Assembly: GCF_018618475.1 (NCBI RefSeq) | Contig: NZ_JACSMD010000001.1 | Coordinates: 496,001-560,000, forward strand | Length of the DNA stretch: 64,000 bases | Direction: 5' to 3' | From: Exiguobacterium sp. s122 | GTDB lineage: Bacteria > Bacillota > Bacilli > Exiguobacteriales > Exiguobacteriaceae | Shown: positions 35,210-44,335 of the stretch, one piece after another | Layout: every line of letters begins with the position of its first letter | Numbering within the stretch: the stretch's first letter is position 1 | Position numbers and translations under genes: made by a program | Notes under the pieces: generated by a model | Seen by the model: the letters and a program-made list of their open reading frames with translations, nothing else | The model's database searches: none | Told to the model about the DNA's origin: nothing

Positions 35210-36283
35210 ATGATGGAACAGGCAGCACGAGACTTTTTCTCACAATTGACAGGAGATCAGACTGAACGGTTGATGGAAGTGGAAGCGGAAATCGAGCGGA
35301 CGGGCACGTATACGCTGACGACCGAGGAGTTGACCGAAGGCGCGAAGCTCGCCTGGCGCAACTCGAACCGCTGCATCGGCCGACTGTTCTGGCAGACGCT
35401 ACACGTGCGTGACGCCCGTGACGTGACGACGTTTGACGAGGTGTTCAATGTGCTCGTCGACCATCTCCGTTTCGCCACGAACGGCGGCAAAATCCGCTCG
35501 ACGATGACCGTTCTCCCGAACGAATTTCGTCTTTTGAACAGCCAGCTCATCCGTTATGCCGGCTATGAGACAGCGGAAGGAATCATGGGGGACCCGTTGT
35601 CGCTCAACATGACGAAACAAGCCGAACGGCTCGGTTGGCGCGGTGCCGGGACGGCGTTTGACGTGTTGCCGCTCCTTCTCACGGACGGGAACGACGTGCG
35701 GTTGTACGAATTGCCGGACGATGCAGTGCTCGAAGTCGAAATCCGTCATGAGGATTGTGACTTATTTGACGGGCGGACCATCCAATGGCATGCGGTCCCG
35801 GCCATCGCCGATATGGAACTTGAAATCGGAGGACTCCGTTTCACGTCGGTGCCGTTCAACGGCTGGTACATGGAAACCGAGATTGGGGCGCGCAACTTGG
35901 CCGACGCCGACCGTTATAACTTGTTGCCACTCGTCGGTGCGTCGCTCGGGCTTGATACGACGAAAGAGCGGACACTTTGGCGTGACCGTGCGCTCATCGA
36001 GTTGAACATCGCCGTCTTGCAGTCGTTTGAGCGGGCCGGTGTGACCATTGTCGACCATCATACGGCTGCCAAACAGTTCAAGCGTTTCGAGAAGAACGAG
36101 ACGGACGCTGGGCGTGGCGTCACGGGTCAGTGGAGCTGGCTCATCCCGCCTCTCTCACCGGCCGCGACGCACGTGTTCCATCAACATTACGAAGACCGGA
36201 TTGTGACGCCAAACTTGTTCGCCCGTTCCGGATGCCCGTTTTCCGCGTTTCAAGCAAAGCCAAAAGAGGAATTGAAAGGCTAG
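35210..36283 (+). CDS. nos: Bacterial nitric oxide synthase oxygenase
   Basis: 357 residues, the usual size for a reductase-free bNOS. The haem-ligating cysteine is C55 in WRNSNRCIGRLFW. Other family marks are GGKIRSTMTVLP, PFNGWYMETEIGARNLAD, the DHHTA region and GQWSWLIPPLSPAATHVFHQ. It oxidises L-arginine to citrulline and NO using electrons from general flavodoxin/reductase systems, and helps Bacillus resist oxidative stress and antibiotics. The start is ATG at 35210 (ATGATG, either possible). The RDD gene lies 24 bp downstream and probably shares the transcript. Confidence 0.94.
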   Translation: MMEQAARDFFSQLTGDQTERLMEVEAEIERTGTYTLTTEELTEGAKLAWRNSNRCIGRLFWQTLHVRDARDVTTFDEVFNVLVDHLRFATNGGKIRSTMTVLPNEFRLLNSQLIRYAGYETAEGIMGDPLSLNMTKQAERLGWRGAGTAFDVLPLLLTDGNDVRLYELPDDAVLEVEIRHEDCDLFDGRTIQWHAVPAIADMELEIGGLRFTSVPFNGWYMETEIGARNLADADRYNLLPLVGASLGLDTTKERTLWRDRALIELNIAVLQSFERAGVTIVDHHTAAKQFKRFEKNETDAGRGVTGQWSWLIPPLSPAATHVFHQHYEDRIVTPNLFARSGCPFSAFQAKPKEELKG

Positions 36284-36307
36284 AACCGAAACGAAAGGAT
36301 GATGACC

Positions 36308-36718
36308 GTGGCAGTCCCAATCTGGAAGCGTGCCGTCGCCAGTCAAATCGATCAACTCATTTTTCAAACACCGGCCAAACTGATTGAAAGTTCCATTCGT
36401 AAAGCAATTTGGCCCAAAAAAGAAGTGAAGCGTTATTACTTACCGACCCTCGTCACGATTGCTGGGGAGGTGTACTTCCTCTTAAACCGAAACGGCCAAA
36501 CGATCGGCGATCAGGTTGTCGGCATCAAAGTCGTCAGTCAGGACGGTCGTCCACTCTCACTTGAGCAAGTCGTAAAGCGGACGCTTTATAAAGACGTCGT
36601 CTATCCGGCGACGCTTGGTCTCCCGCTTCTTCGGGCGCTTCAACAGATGAAGTCGAACAAGGACGTCGAACTCCCGCACGACGAGTTCGCCCAGACGAAA
36701 CTGATTTCGACAAAATGA
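36308..36718 (+). CDS. RDD-family membrane protein
   Basis: About 136 residues matching the RDD family: the N-terminal WKRAVASQIDQLIF carries the R and D of the name, and NGQTIGDQVVGIKVVSQDGRP and EQVVKRTLYKDVVYPAT are typical. Its membrane segments are weaker than in most RDD proteins, with only one or two clear. The GTG at 36308 is preferred because GAAAGGA lies 9 bp upstream; ATG codons at 36299 and 36302 overlap that site. RDD proteins are implicated in ion or compatible-solute transport in a few cases. It is probably co-transcribed with nos. Confidence 0.72.
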   Translation: MAVPIWKRAVASQIDQLIFQTPAKLIESSIRKAIWPKKEVKRYYLPTLVTIAGEVYFLLNRNGQTIGDQVVGIKVVSQDGRPLSLEQVVKRTLYKDVVYPATLGLPLLRALQQMKSNKDVELPHDEFAQTKLISTK

Positions 36719-36723
36719 CTCGG

Positions 36724-36753
36724 GCAGGACGATCTAGATCGTCCTGCTTTTTT
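36724..36753 (+). terminator. Intrinsic terminator after the RDD gene
   Basis: GCAGGACGATC / GATCGTCCTGC perfect stem followed by six T. Confidence 0.87.
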
Positions 36754-36829
36754 CATCGGCCAAGAGGCGCGTGAAATCATGTATAATGAGAGAAGATAAA
36801 TCAGAACGACCACTGGAGGACTTGGACTT

Positions 36830-37681
36830 ATGACAAAAATCGCATGGATCACAGATAGTATGGCTAACTTTTCGAAAGAAGAGGCGGCATCGCTCGGCGT
36901 CGAAATCGTCCCGATTCAATTGATTGTCGACGGCAGCGGATATAGCGAGACCGACCTCTCACTTGAAGACTTGCATCGCTATATGATTGAACAGAAGAAA
37001 GAAGCGAAGACGTCGCAACCGATCTTCGGTGACTTTATCGCCCGGTACGAACGGTTGAAAGAGGACGGTTACGATTGTGCCATCGCGGTCCACTGCTCGA
37101 ACGGGTTGAGCTCGACGGTGAAAAACTCGAGCGCAGCAGCCGAAGCGGCTGGCTTTAACGTGTATACGGTCGACTCGCACGCCGCACTCGAGGCCCAGCA
37201 AGAGCTCGTCCGCCTTGGGCGTGCCGCTGAAGAAGAAGGGAAGTCTCCAGAAGAAATCGTCGCCTTGCTCGAAGCGTGGCGTGATAAGAAGAACTTCTTT
37301 ATGATTATCGGCAACATGGAAACGATGCGCCGTGGTGGCCGCGTTTCGTCAGGCGAGTTGTTCCTCGCCAACATCTTAAATATCAAGCCGATCATCACGC
37401 TCGACGAGACGGGGAAAGTCATCCCGTTCAAAAAGGCGCGCTCTTTGAAAAAAGCGTACGCCGAGATGGTGACCGAGCTCGAACGTCGTCACGCCGCGAA
37501 CGGGGTGAAGGACAACCGTGTCTTCGTGCAGACGGCGCTCGCTCCGTCGATGCAAGACGACCTCGTCGCGCTCATCGAATCGAAACTGCCGACACTTGAC
37601 GTCGTGCGCACGCGCTTCTGCCCGTCAATCGCGGTCCACGCTGGCTTCGAGACGGTCGGGGTGCTCTGGCTCGACGCGTAA
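36830..37681 (+). CDS. DegV-family fatty-acid-binding protein (first copy)
   Basis: 283 residues of the DegV fold: IAWITDSMANFSKEEAASLG, VEIVPIQLIVDG, TSQPIFGDF, the fatty-acid-contact GLSSTVKNSSAAAEAAG and YTVDSHAA, then NMETMRRGGRVSSGEL. DegV/FakB proteins bind a fatty acyl chain and present it to the kinase FakA for phospholipid synthesis. The gene is followed at 17 bp by a thioredoxin-like gene. A second family member occurs at 43382, so different acyl preferences are likely, as with FakB1 and FakB2. Confidence 0.9.
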   Translation: MTKIAWITDSMANFSKEEAASLGVEIVPIQLIVDGSGYSETDLSLEDLHRYMIEQKKEAKTSQPIFGDFIARYERLKEDGYDCAIAVHCSNGLSSTVKNSSAAAEAAGFNVYTVDSHAALEAQQELVRLGRAAEEEGKSPEEIVALLEAWRDKKNFFMIIGNMETMRRGGRVSSGELFLANILNIKPIITLDETGKVIPFKKARSLKKAYAEMVTELERRHAANGVKDNRVFVQTALAPSMQDDLVALIESKLPTLDVVRTRFCPSIAVHAGFETVGVLWLDA

Positions 37682-37698
37682 CGGAAGGAGGGATGAAC

Positions 37699-38025
37699 AT
37701 GGAAAGTGTGACGACGCTTGATGCCTTGAAAGAACGGATATCGGAGACAGAACAGCTTCTCGTCTACGTCTCACGCTCGGGATGTAGTGTCTGCCATGCG
37801 CTTAAGCCACAAGTCGAGGACATGCTGACCGCGTTCCCCCAAATCACGTCCGTCGCGGTCGACTCGGATGAAGTACCGGACGTCGCCGGCGCATATTCAA
37901 TTTTCACCGTACCTGTCGTCTTATATTTCATGAATGGAAAAGAGATGCTTCGTCGGGCTCGGTTCGTGCCGATTGGCGAGCTGACCCATCAACTCGAACG
38001 GATTCAAGAAATGCGCAACACATAA
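37699..38025 (+). CDS. Thioredoxin-like protein
   Basis: 108 residues with a thioredoxin fold and a redox C-x-x-C in YVSRSGCSVCHALKP, followed by the cis-proline segment FTVPVVLYFMNGKEML. No signal peptide is seen, so it is cytoplasmic. The active-site sequence CSVC is unlike the CGPC of main thioredoxins and resembles YtpP-like proteins. The ATG at 37699 has AAGGAGG 7 bp upstream, better than the ATG at 37693. Probably co-transcribed with the DegV gene. Confidence 0.85.
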   Translation: MESVTTLDALKERISETEQLLVYVSRSGCSVCHALKPQVEDMLTAFPQITSVAVDSDEVPDVAGAYSIFTVPVVLYFMNGKEMLRRARFVPIGELTHQLERIQEMRNT

Positions 38026-38030
38026 CCATT

Positions 38031-38064
38031 ACCCCTTATCCCTCCACGTGGTAAGGGGTTCTTT
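38031..38064 (+). terminator. Intrinsic terminator after the thioredoxin-like gene
   Basis: ACCCCTTA / TAAGGGGT stem with an inner CC/GG extension and a T-rich tail. Confidence 0.75.
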
Positions 38065-38146
38065 TCATTCTCAAATGGGTAAAGTTCCACAACTATATGT
38101 TGAACAAGTGGTTCAGTGCGTGCAAAGGATGAAAGGGTGATGAATC

Positions 38147-39040
38147 GTGTTAATTCCACTCCATTCCCAGTGGAAAGAAACGAAATTGACGTTGCATTTG
38201 ATCTCGCAAATCTTGGGTAAAATCCGCTTGGAATTGGCCCCTCCTGAACCGCAGTGGGGTCACGTTTCCTTGCCACTCACCGTTCATGGTTTTACGACGG
38301 GACTATTGATGGCAGGAGAGCGGACACTCCAGCTCGATGTGCATATACTCGAAGCCCGGATCGATGTACATGTGGACGAGCATACAGACTCCGTTTCCAT
38401 CGAATCCGGGAAGACGATTCAAGGCTATTACGAGGCAATCTTTCATATTTTACGAACCGAAGGGATCCATGTCTCCATCAACCCGAAACCGCAGGAAATG
38501 TCGTTTACCGGTCGATTGGACGAAGACGAGACACCGCTCGTATTTGATCAAACCTTTGCGCGCCAGGGCTTCCGTTTATTTCAACACGCGGCCCATGAAC
38601 AACTCACTTATTTGGCGAAACTTCGTTGTCGGAAAGTCAAACCGGCCCTGTTTTGGGGCACATTCGACGTGTCATCCCTTGTCGTTTATAGCATCGAACA
38701 ACCTTTTCCGGAAGATAAAATCATCGAGCGTGTTGCGTTTGACGAGCAGATGATTGAGTTTGGCTTTTGGTTAGGTGACGAGGTAGTGGATCGCCCCAGT
38801 TACTTCGTTCTTCCCTATCCATTTCTGTTTCGTGAGTTACCGACATCTTCGCTGAAGCCAAGTTCAGCTTATTATGACGCTGAGAAAAGTGAGTTTTTCT
38901 TACCGCTCCACGAGGAGACAGCTGATCACGTGCAAGGTTTTCTTGAGACGTCATTTGACATCTTGATGAAAGAGATGGACTGGACTGAGCATGCGTATTT
39001 CTTTCTCCCATTAAAAATCGATTCAGAAGCAAGTTCGTGA
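38147..39040 (+). CDS. DUF5996 family protein
   Basis: 297 residues. The N-terminal WKETKLTLHLISQILGKIRLELAPPEPQWGHVSLPLT and the later KPALFWGTFDVSSLVVYS match what I recall of DUF5996, a family with no assigned reaction. Strongly conserved-looking features are the W-x-x-T-x-x-T-L-H start and the F-W-G-S/T-F-D block. The protein is soluble, without signal peptide. The start is GTG with AAAGGGTG 7 bp upstream. A small YjdJ-like acetyltransferase gene follows after 13 bp and likely shares the transcript. Confidence 0.7.
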   Translation: MLIPLHSQWKETKLTLHLISQILGKIRLELAPPEPQWGHVSLPLTVHGFTTGLLMAGERTLQLDVHILEARIDVHVDEHTDSVSIESGKTIQGYYEAIFHILRTEGIHVSINPKPQEMSFTGRLDEDETPLVFDQTFARQGFRLFQHAAHEQLTYLAKLRCRKVKPALFWGTFDVSSLVVYSIEQPFPEDKIIERVAFDEQMIEFGFWLGDEVVDRPSYFVLPYPFLFRELPTSSLKPSSAYYDAEKSEFFLPLHEETADHVQGFLETSFDILMKEMDWTEHAYFFLPLKIDSEASS

Positions 39041-39053
39041 AAGGAGTAGTCAA

Positions 39054-39326
39054 ATGGAAATCCAGCACAAAGACAATTTATTTTACGTTGGGGATGTGAC
39101 ACGTCCAAAAGCGGAACTGCACTACGTGCCGACGGGACCCGATAAATTGATTGTTGATCATACGCGTGTAGGTGATGAGCTACGTGGACAAGGAATCGGG
39201 GAACAGCTTGTCTCGGCTGTTGTCGAATATGCGAGGAAAGAAGGAAAGACGATCATCCCGCTCTGCCCGTTCACGAAAAATCAGTTTGAGCGCCATGAAT
39301 CGTATTATGACGTCTGGGCAAAATGA
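39054..39326 (+). CDS. Small GNAT-like acetyltransferase (YjdJ family)
   Basis: 90 residues of the reduced GCN5-like fold: ELHYVPTGPDKLIVDHTRVGDELRGQGIGEQLVSAVVEYA contains the acetyl-CoA R-G-Q-G-I-G loop. The C-terminal IPLCPFTKNQFERHESY carries the cysteine and terminal helix typical of YjdJ/NATD1 proteins. The acceptor is unknown. AAAGGAGTAGTCAA precedes the ATG. It overlaps no other gene and ends before a bidirectional terminator. Confidence 0.85.
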   Translation: MEIQHKDNLFYVGDVTRPKAELHYVPTGPDKLIVDHTRVGDELRGQGIGEQLVSAVVEYARKEGKTIIPLCPFTKNQFERHESYYDVWAK

Positions 39327-39335
39327 AGACGATAT

Positions 39336-39372
39336 AAAAACTGCCGAGAATTCCTGTACGGAATTCTCGGCA
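39336..39372. terminator. Bidirectional terminator, strongest on the minus strand
   Basis: TGCCGAGAATTCC / GGAATTCTCGGCA perfect 13-bp stem with 5-base loop, with a T5 run on the minus strand. Confidence 0.85.
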
Positions 39373-39378
39373 TCGTTA

Positions 39379-40104
39379 TTATTCGCTTCCTTGTGGCACA
39401 AGGTAGATTAAACCAAAAGGATTATGAAGCAAGTTGTCAATCGACGTACGCTCATCTTCACCCATCTCGACCGTGAACGTTCTGCCATCGTCGAATGCGA
39501 AACGGTCGCCGTCTCCGAACATCGAACCACCTGAAATTAAGTGGAAGTTGAACGAATGGATGACATGAATCGCGTCCTCGACGTCAAGCGTCGACGGGAC
39601 GGCGACGTCGGCTTGACCGAACGCTTTCATACCCCATGACATGTAGGCCGTCTCTTCTTCCGTGATTGCCGTGAGCAGAGAGTAATCGAGGGCGAGGTCT
39701 TCTTCTTTCGACTCTTGCCATTCGTCTTTTGAGTAAGCGACACCTGCCGTCTCGACCATCACGCCGAGGCCACCGGCGTTTAAGAGCGCGTTCGCCGCGC
39801 GACGAGCTGCCGCGATATCGGAGACGTCGTTCACGTCGACAATTAAATAGACGATGTGCGTGTGACGAGCGAGTCCTTTCGCGATCTTCGGCGTGAAGCC
39901 GCTCGTGCTCGCGTGAATCATTGCCTCGGCGAGCGCAGGGTCGCGTTCGACGACCTCGACCGTGAATGCCTTGCCCGTCTCGTCCTCGAGTAGCAGGAGA
40001 CCTGCCATCGTATAACCTTCGCTATGTAAACTGATTTGTTCGTTGACTGCCTCGGCCGATGACCAGTTTCCTGGAATGGCAAGCAACACTTGTGTACGGT
40101 TCAT
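39379..40104 (-). CDS. DUF4261 family protein
   Basis: 241 residues. AANALLNAGGLGVMVETAGVAYSKDEW and the C-terminal GRTFTVEMGEDERTSIDNLLHNPFGLIYLVPQ fit my recollection of DUF4261 proteins, which have no known function. Soluble, no signal peptide, acidic. The start is set at 40104 (MNRTQVLLAIPGNW) because AGAGG lies 9 bp upstream; an in-frame ATG nine bases earlier lies over that site. Single gene with its own terminator. Confidence 0.65.
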   Translation of the reverse strand: MNRTQVLLAIPGNWSSAEAVNEQISLHSEGYTMAGLLLLEDETGKAFTVEVVERDPALAEAMIHASTSGFTPKIAKGLARHTHIVYLIVDVNDVSDIAAARRAANALLNAGGLGVMVETAGVAYSKDEWQESKEEDLALDYSLLTAITEEETAYMSWGMKAFGQADVAVPSTLDVEDAIHVIHSFNFHLISGGSMFGDGDRFAFDDGRTFTVEMGEDERTSIDNLLHNPFGLIYLVPQGSE

Positions 40105-40187
40105 ATGAATCATCCTCTTCTAAATAGTTAGGCCTCTCAGGAGAGAGGCCCGGTCTCTTCTCTTATTATGCCCTATTTTGAGACAAA

Positions 40188-42506
40188 TTATTCTTGATAC
40201 GTCTTTAATACTTCTTGAAGCGGGATTTGGTCAATTTTTTTCCGGCTGACCATTGTACTCGCGAAGAAGAGGAGAACGACTGCTAAAAGCGTATAGACGG
40301 CGTACCACCATTCGAACTCGAGCGGGAGGACGAGCCCATAATCTTCGGCGAAGACGAGGACGATGAGCCGTAGCGTTAGTAGCGCGATCGGGATACTGAG
40401 GAGTGCCGAGACGAGCGCGTAGACGAAATAACTGTCGAGAATCATCGAACGGACTTCGCGCCGGTCATAGCCCATTACTTTCAAAAGCGAGATGACATAA
40501 TAGTTCTTCTCGACGGTGAGCGCCGTCAAGACGAATAAGATGCTGAACGCAATCAATGCGGAGCCTCCAATCAAGACGTTCATCATCAGGTTCATATACG
40601 CATTGATGGACTGCGACTGTTCCATCATGCCCTGGCGCGACACGATTGTCGGGTAGTCCGTGGCACTCGGGCGCTCGGTTGCATAAATCCCGTTGAATTG
40701 GTCACGAGAGACACCGTCCGAGAGCGTCTCACTCAACACCGTTCGCGGTAGATAGACGATGTCGCCAGAGAAGTCGTTGGCGATTCCAAGAATTTCGTAG
40801 GAAGCCTGTTCCCCGTCGAATGAGACGTCGAGCGTATCACCGACGGACAGGCGCTCTTTCAAAGCGAGCGGCTCCGAGATGATCACACCGTCTGGGGAGA
40901 CAGCCAACGGATTGCCTGAGCGGTCCTGTAGCGGGTAGAGCGTATTGTTGGCCTCAAGCCCTTTCAGCGTAACGAGCTTATCGGCGACGAACGCGAACGG
41001 ATAGGTGAGGAACGGCTCTTGCCCGTCCGACAGCTCGGGCTGTGTCGTCGTGTACGCCTCGTATTCGTAACCGGCCTCATTCAACCCGCCGGAAGTCATC
41101 CGGTCGACGGCCCCGTTCATCATAAGGGCGAAGACGATGAGGAGCGTCGAGAACAAGATGCCGAAAAAGAAGATGATGAAGCTGCCCGTGCTTTTGACGG
41201 CGTATAAATACTTGAACTTTGTTTTGCCACGGGCGCCTCGCAACAAACGGCTGACGATTCGACTGAGTCGGTTGAGCGAGATGTTGTCGCGCGGCGAGAG
41301 AAGCGCGAGGGCACTTTCGCCCATCAGTTTATAGATGACAGCCCCGGCGACAAGCGCAAAGAATAGGAGCGGAGCAAACACGGCCGTCAAAAAAACGAAC
41401 GGGCTTTGAGCGATGGTCGTCGACGGCAACAAGTAAAAGTCGAGATACAAATCTTTCAACGGCTCCGCGAAATAGAGACCGAGGAAATAGCCGATGACAA
41501 GCATTACCGTCGCGAACACGAGAATGAGCACCAAATACGGTAACGCGATGTGGCGCCGGCTATAACCGAGCGCTTTTAATAGTCCGATTTGTCCTCGTTC
41601 GGCCTCAAGCATATTCGAGATGAGGATGGCGACGATGATGACGGCGATGGAGACGATGAAGAGGCTCAATCCAAGCGCCATCGCTTTCCCTGATGAAATT
41701 TCGCTATAGATGGCACCGCTCCGGATGATGTTCTCCGTTTCCATGACCGAGATGACGAACGGCAACTCGACATCGGGCACGTCACGATCCGTCACGCCAG
41801 CGAGCCGGAACGCTTCTGGGGCGACCGTCGCCTCGTATGCCGCATCCGTCATGAGGAGGAGCGTCTGGGTGCCGGCGTCAAGGTTGAAAAAGTTGTCGTC
41901 AAAGAGCGGGAGCGTATAGTCTGGGAACAAGACGAATCCGCTCACCGTGAACGGGGTATTGATGTCGAGCGTGTATCCGATCGCGATGTCGTTTTTTTCG
42001 GCGTATTTGGCGTTGATGGCGATTTCGTTGTCGGCGGTCGGACGTGCGCCCGTCTCGAGGTAGGACAGATTAATTGTATCCGCTTCTTTTAAGATGAGGC
42101 CGCGGTGCTCCCGGCCGTTGAGCGAGTAGGAAATCGGTTTGAACGCGCGCAGTTCGAGCGTGGCGTCCGGTATTTGTCGCGAGACCGCCTCAATCCGCTC
42201 TTTCATGAGCGCGTCAAACGCGTCCGGTTCGAGCCGCTTCACGTCGGCGAGCGTGTACGAGCCGCCTGCGACGAGCGCGGCGATGCGAGGGTCGCGCGCT
42301 TCTTCTTCGGTGACGCGGTTGAGCATCTCGACGGCGAAGTCTTCTTGGTTCGACGACTTCAAATACTGCTCGGTCGGCACTTCGATGCCACTGATACCGT
42401 AGAACATCATCGTATACGTGAGCGAGCTCATGACGATGATGACGGCGATGGCAACGAGTTGCATCCATTTGCCGGCGAGCGTCTTCCATACGTTTTTATA
42501 CAGCAT
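40188..42506 (-). CDS. FtsX-like ABC permease (two FtsX domains)
   Basis: 772 residues. An N-terminal membrane segment (MQLVAIAVIIVMSSLTYTMMF) and a large exterior domain (~50-285) lead to three membrane segments with the FtsX pattern AERGQIGLLKALGYSRRHIALPYL. A second half repeats the layout and ends in YVISLLKVMGYDRREVRSMIL and three more segments. This is the permease half of a MacB/LolC-like type VII ABC system, which does mechanotransmission rather than simple transport. The ATPase gene ends 5 bp upstream. SD GGGGGTGAG precedes the ATG at 42506. Substrate unknown; peptide antibiotic or lipid handling is possible. Confidence 0.85.
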   Translation of the reverse strand: MLYKNVWKTLAGKWMQLVAIAVIIVMSSLTYTMMFYGISGIEVPTEQYLKSSNQEDFAVEMLNRVTEEEARDPRIAALVAGGSYTLADVKRLEPDAFDALMKERIEAVSRQIPDATLELRAFKPISYSLNGREHRGLILKEADTINLSYLETGARPTADNEIAINAKYAEKNDIAIGYTLDINTPFTVSGFVLFPDYTLPLFDDNFFNLDAGTQTLLLMTDAAYEATVAPEAFRLAGVTDRDVPDVELPFVISVMETENIIRSGAIYSEISSGKAMALGLSLFIVSIAVIIVAILISNMLEAERGQIGLLKALGYSRRHIALPYLVLILVFATVMLVIGYFLGLYFAEPLKDLYLDFYLLPSTTIAQSPFVFLTAVFAPLLFFALVAGAVIYKLMGESALALLSPRDNISLNRLSRIVSRLLRGARGKTKFKYLYAVKSTGSFIIFFFGILFSTLLIVFALMMNGAVDRMTSGGLNEAGYEYEAYTTTQPELSDGQEPFLTYPFAFVADKLVTLKGLEANNTLYPLQDRSGNPLAVSPDGVIISEPLALKERLSVGDTLDVSFDGEQASYEILGIANDFSGDIVYLPRTVLSETLSDGVSRDQFNGIYATERPSATDYPTIVSRQGMMEQSQSINAYMNLMMNVLIGGSALIAFSILFVLTALTVEKNYYVISLLKVMGYDRREVRSMILDSYFVYALVSALLSIPIALLTLRLIVLVFAEDYGLVLPLEFEWWYAVYTLLAVVLLFFASTMVSRKKIDQIPLQEVLKTYQE

Positions 42507-42511
42507 CGGTC

Positions 42512-43210
42512 TCACCCCCAATGGATGTCGCGAGCGGCTTGTCGAACCGGATTGTGTGTCAATTCAATAATGCGTCCGGAGTTCATCTTTATGACGTCGT
42601 CCGCCATCGCCCCGATGCCGGTATTGTGCGTGATGAGGACAATCGTCTTCCCATACGTCTCATTCAATCGTTCGAGCAGCTCGAGCACTTTTTTCGAATT
42701 GTCCTCGTCAAGCGAGCCGGTCGGTTCGTCGCAGAAAACGATCGATGGGTTTTTAGCGAGACTCCGGGCAACCGAGACGCGCTGTTGCTCCCCGCCGGAC
42801 AGCTGGTACGGATATTTGTCTCGAGCGCCTTGGAGACCGACCTGATCGAGTAACGAATCAATTGGAAGCGGGTCGTCCGTCAAATCGGCTCCGATTTGAA
42901 CATTCTCATAGACGGTCAAGTTTTGGAGCAAATTGTATTGTTGAAAGATGAAACCGAGATGATCGCGTCGAAACGCCGTCATCTGTTCCGGCGTCAAATC
43001 GGTCAACACGGTCTCATCGAACGTAATCGTACCGGATGTGACCGTGTCGAGCCCACTGATGACGTTCAAAAGCGTGCTCTTGCCGCTCCCGCTCGGTCCC
43101 AAAATGACGACGAACGCCCCATCTTGAATCGTCACATCGACGTCTTTCAACGCGGCCGTCTCGACGTCGCCCGTCTTATACGTTTTTGACACATGCTCGA
43201 GTCGAATCAT
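42512..43210 (-). CDS. MacB/LolD-like ABC ATPase
   Basis: 232 residues with a full motif set: Walker A GPSGSGKST, Q-loop FIFQQYNLL, signature YQLSGGEQQRVSVARSLA, Walker B PSIVFCDEPTGSLD and switch HNTGIGAMAD. The LDxxTSGTI and FQQYNLL patterns are typical of the LolD/MacB/FtsE group. The ATG at 43210 lies 7 bp after GGAGG. It forms an operon with the FtsX-like permease. No two-component genes of the Bce type adjoin it. Confidence 0.92.
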   Translation of the reverse strand: MIRLEHVSKTYKTGDVETAALKDVDVTIQDGAFVVILGPSGSGKSTLLNVISGLDTVTSGTITFDETVLTDLTPEQMTAFRRDHLGFIFQQYNLLQNLTVYENVQIGADLTDDPLPIDSLLDQVGLQGARDKYPYQLSGGEQQRVSVARSLAKNPSIVFCDEPTGSLDEDNSKKVLELLERLNETYGKTIVLITHNTGIGAMADDVIKMNSGRIIELTHNPVRQAARDIHWG

Positions 43211-43381
43211 CACAATTCCTCCTTTGTCCGTTATGGATTATGTACCCGATTTCAAAGGAATGGTGGCGAATACGTTTGAACATTTCGAGAAGACGGGTAC
43301 ATTTTTCAAAAAATAGTGAAACCGCTTCAACTGTGATAAAATAATATTACCAGGTACTAATTTTTGTATGGAGGAGAATGC

Positions 43382-44215
43382 ATGATGAAGATTGCTTATA
43401 TTACGGACAGTACGGTCGTCTTACCAGATTCGATTCAAAACCACCCTGACATTCATATCGTTCCGCTTTACGTCGTGAAAGGGGACACGCCATATAAAGA
43501 CGGCATTGAAGTCAATGCGGAGACGGTATACGAGTGGATTGACGCGGGCGAGCGTGTCTCGACGAGTCAGCCAGCGATCGGGGACTTCGTCACGATATAC
43601 GAAGAGTTGAAACAGACATATGACATGGGAATCGCCATCCACTTGTCATCGGAATTGAGTGGGACGTACTCGGCCTCGGTCCAAGGAGCGGAAATTGCTG
43701 AGTTTAAATTACTCGCAATCGACTCGCGCGCCGGCATCTACACGATGGGGCTTTTACTTGAGGAGTTGATCGAGCGCGTCGAGCGTGGGGACGCGCTTGA
43801 AGACGTCGAGGCGTATATGCAAGAGCGCGTGAAGGACGTCCGCATCGAGTTGACGCTTCAAAACTTGACGCAAATGCAAAAGGGTGGGCGCATCTCGAAA
43901 TCGAAAGCGCTCATCGGCAATATGCTTCAATTAAAGCCGGTGCTTCGTTTTGAAGACGGGTTGATCGTCCCATATCAAACGGTACGAACGTATAAGAAAG
44001 CGCAGGCTCATTTGTTCGAGGTTATCCGTGCCGCTATCGAGTCAGGCGAATGCAAAGACGTCTCCATCTTCCACGGCAACGTGCCGGAATTGGCCGAGTC
44101 GTGGAAACAGCAACTCGGGGACAAAGTCCCGATTCGAGTTGATACGCTCGCGCCGCTCCTCGGGGCGCATACGGGGTCGGGATCGATTGGGATTTCGTAC
44201 TTGAAAGCAAAATAA
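43382..44215 (+). CDS. DegV-family fatty-acid-binding protein (second copy)
   Basis: 277 residues: KIAYITDSTVVLP, IVPLYVVKGDTPYKDGIEV, STSQPAIGDFVTIYEEL, HLSSELSGTYSASVQGAEIA, AIDSRAGIYTMGLLLEEL and LTQMQKGGRISKSKALIG are DegV marks. It differs from the copy at 36830 in the acyl-pocket segment, so distinct ligand preference is likely. ATG at 43382 has GGAGG 7 bp upstream, so a longer frame from 43364 is rejected. Single gene with its own terminator. Confidence 0.9.
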   Translation: MMKIAYITDSTVVLPDSIQNHPDIHIVPLYVVKGDTPYKDGIEVNAETVYEWIDAGERVSTSQPAIGDFVTIYEELKQTYDMGIAIHLSSELSGTYSASVQGAEIAEFKLLAIDSRAGIYTMGLLLEELIERVERGDALEDVEAYMQERVKDVRIELTLQNLTQMQKGGRISKSKALIGNMLQLKPVLRFEDGLIVPYQTVRTYKKAQAHLFEVIRAAIESGECKDVSIFHGNVPELAESWKQQLGDKVPIRVDTLAPLLGAHTGSGSIGISYLKAK

Positions 44216-44221
44216 CGAGTG

Positions 44222-44248
44222 AACCGTGACTTCGGTCACGGTTTTTTA
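44222..44248 (+). terminator. Intrinsic terminator after the second degV
   Basis: ACCGTGAC / GTCACGGT stem with a 4-base loop and six T. Confidence 0.87.
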
Positions 44249-44335
44249 TTGTCACAACTTTCAAACAACGGCTGGAATCTTTCACCAAAACCCTTCATAC
44301 TGTAAACGAACGATCAGTTGGAAGGGGGAAAGACG

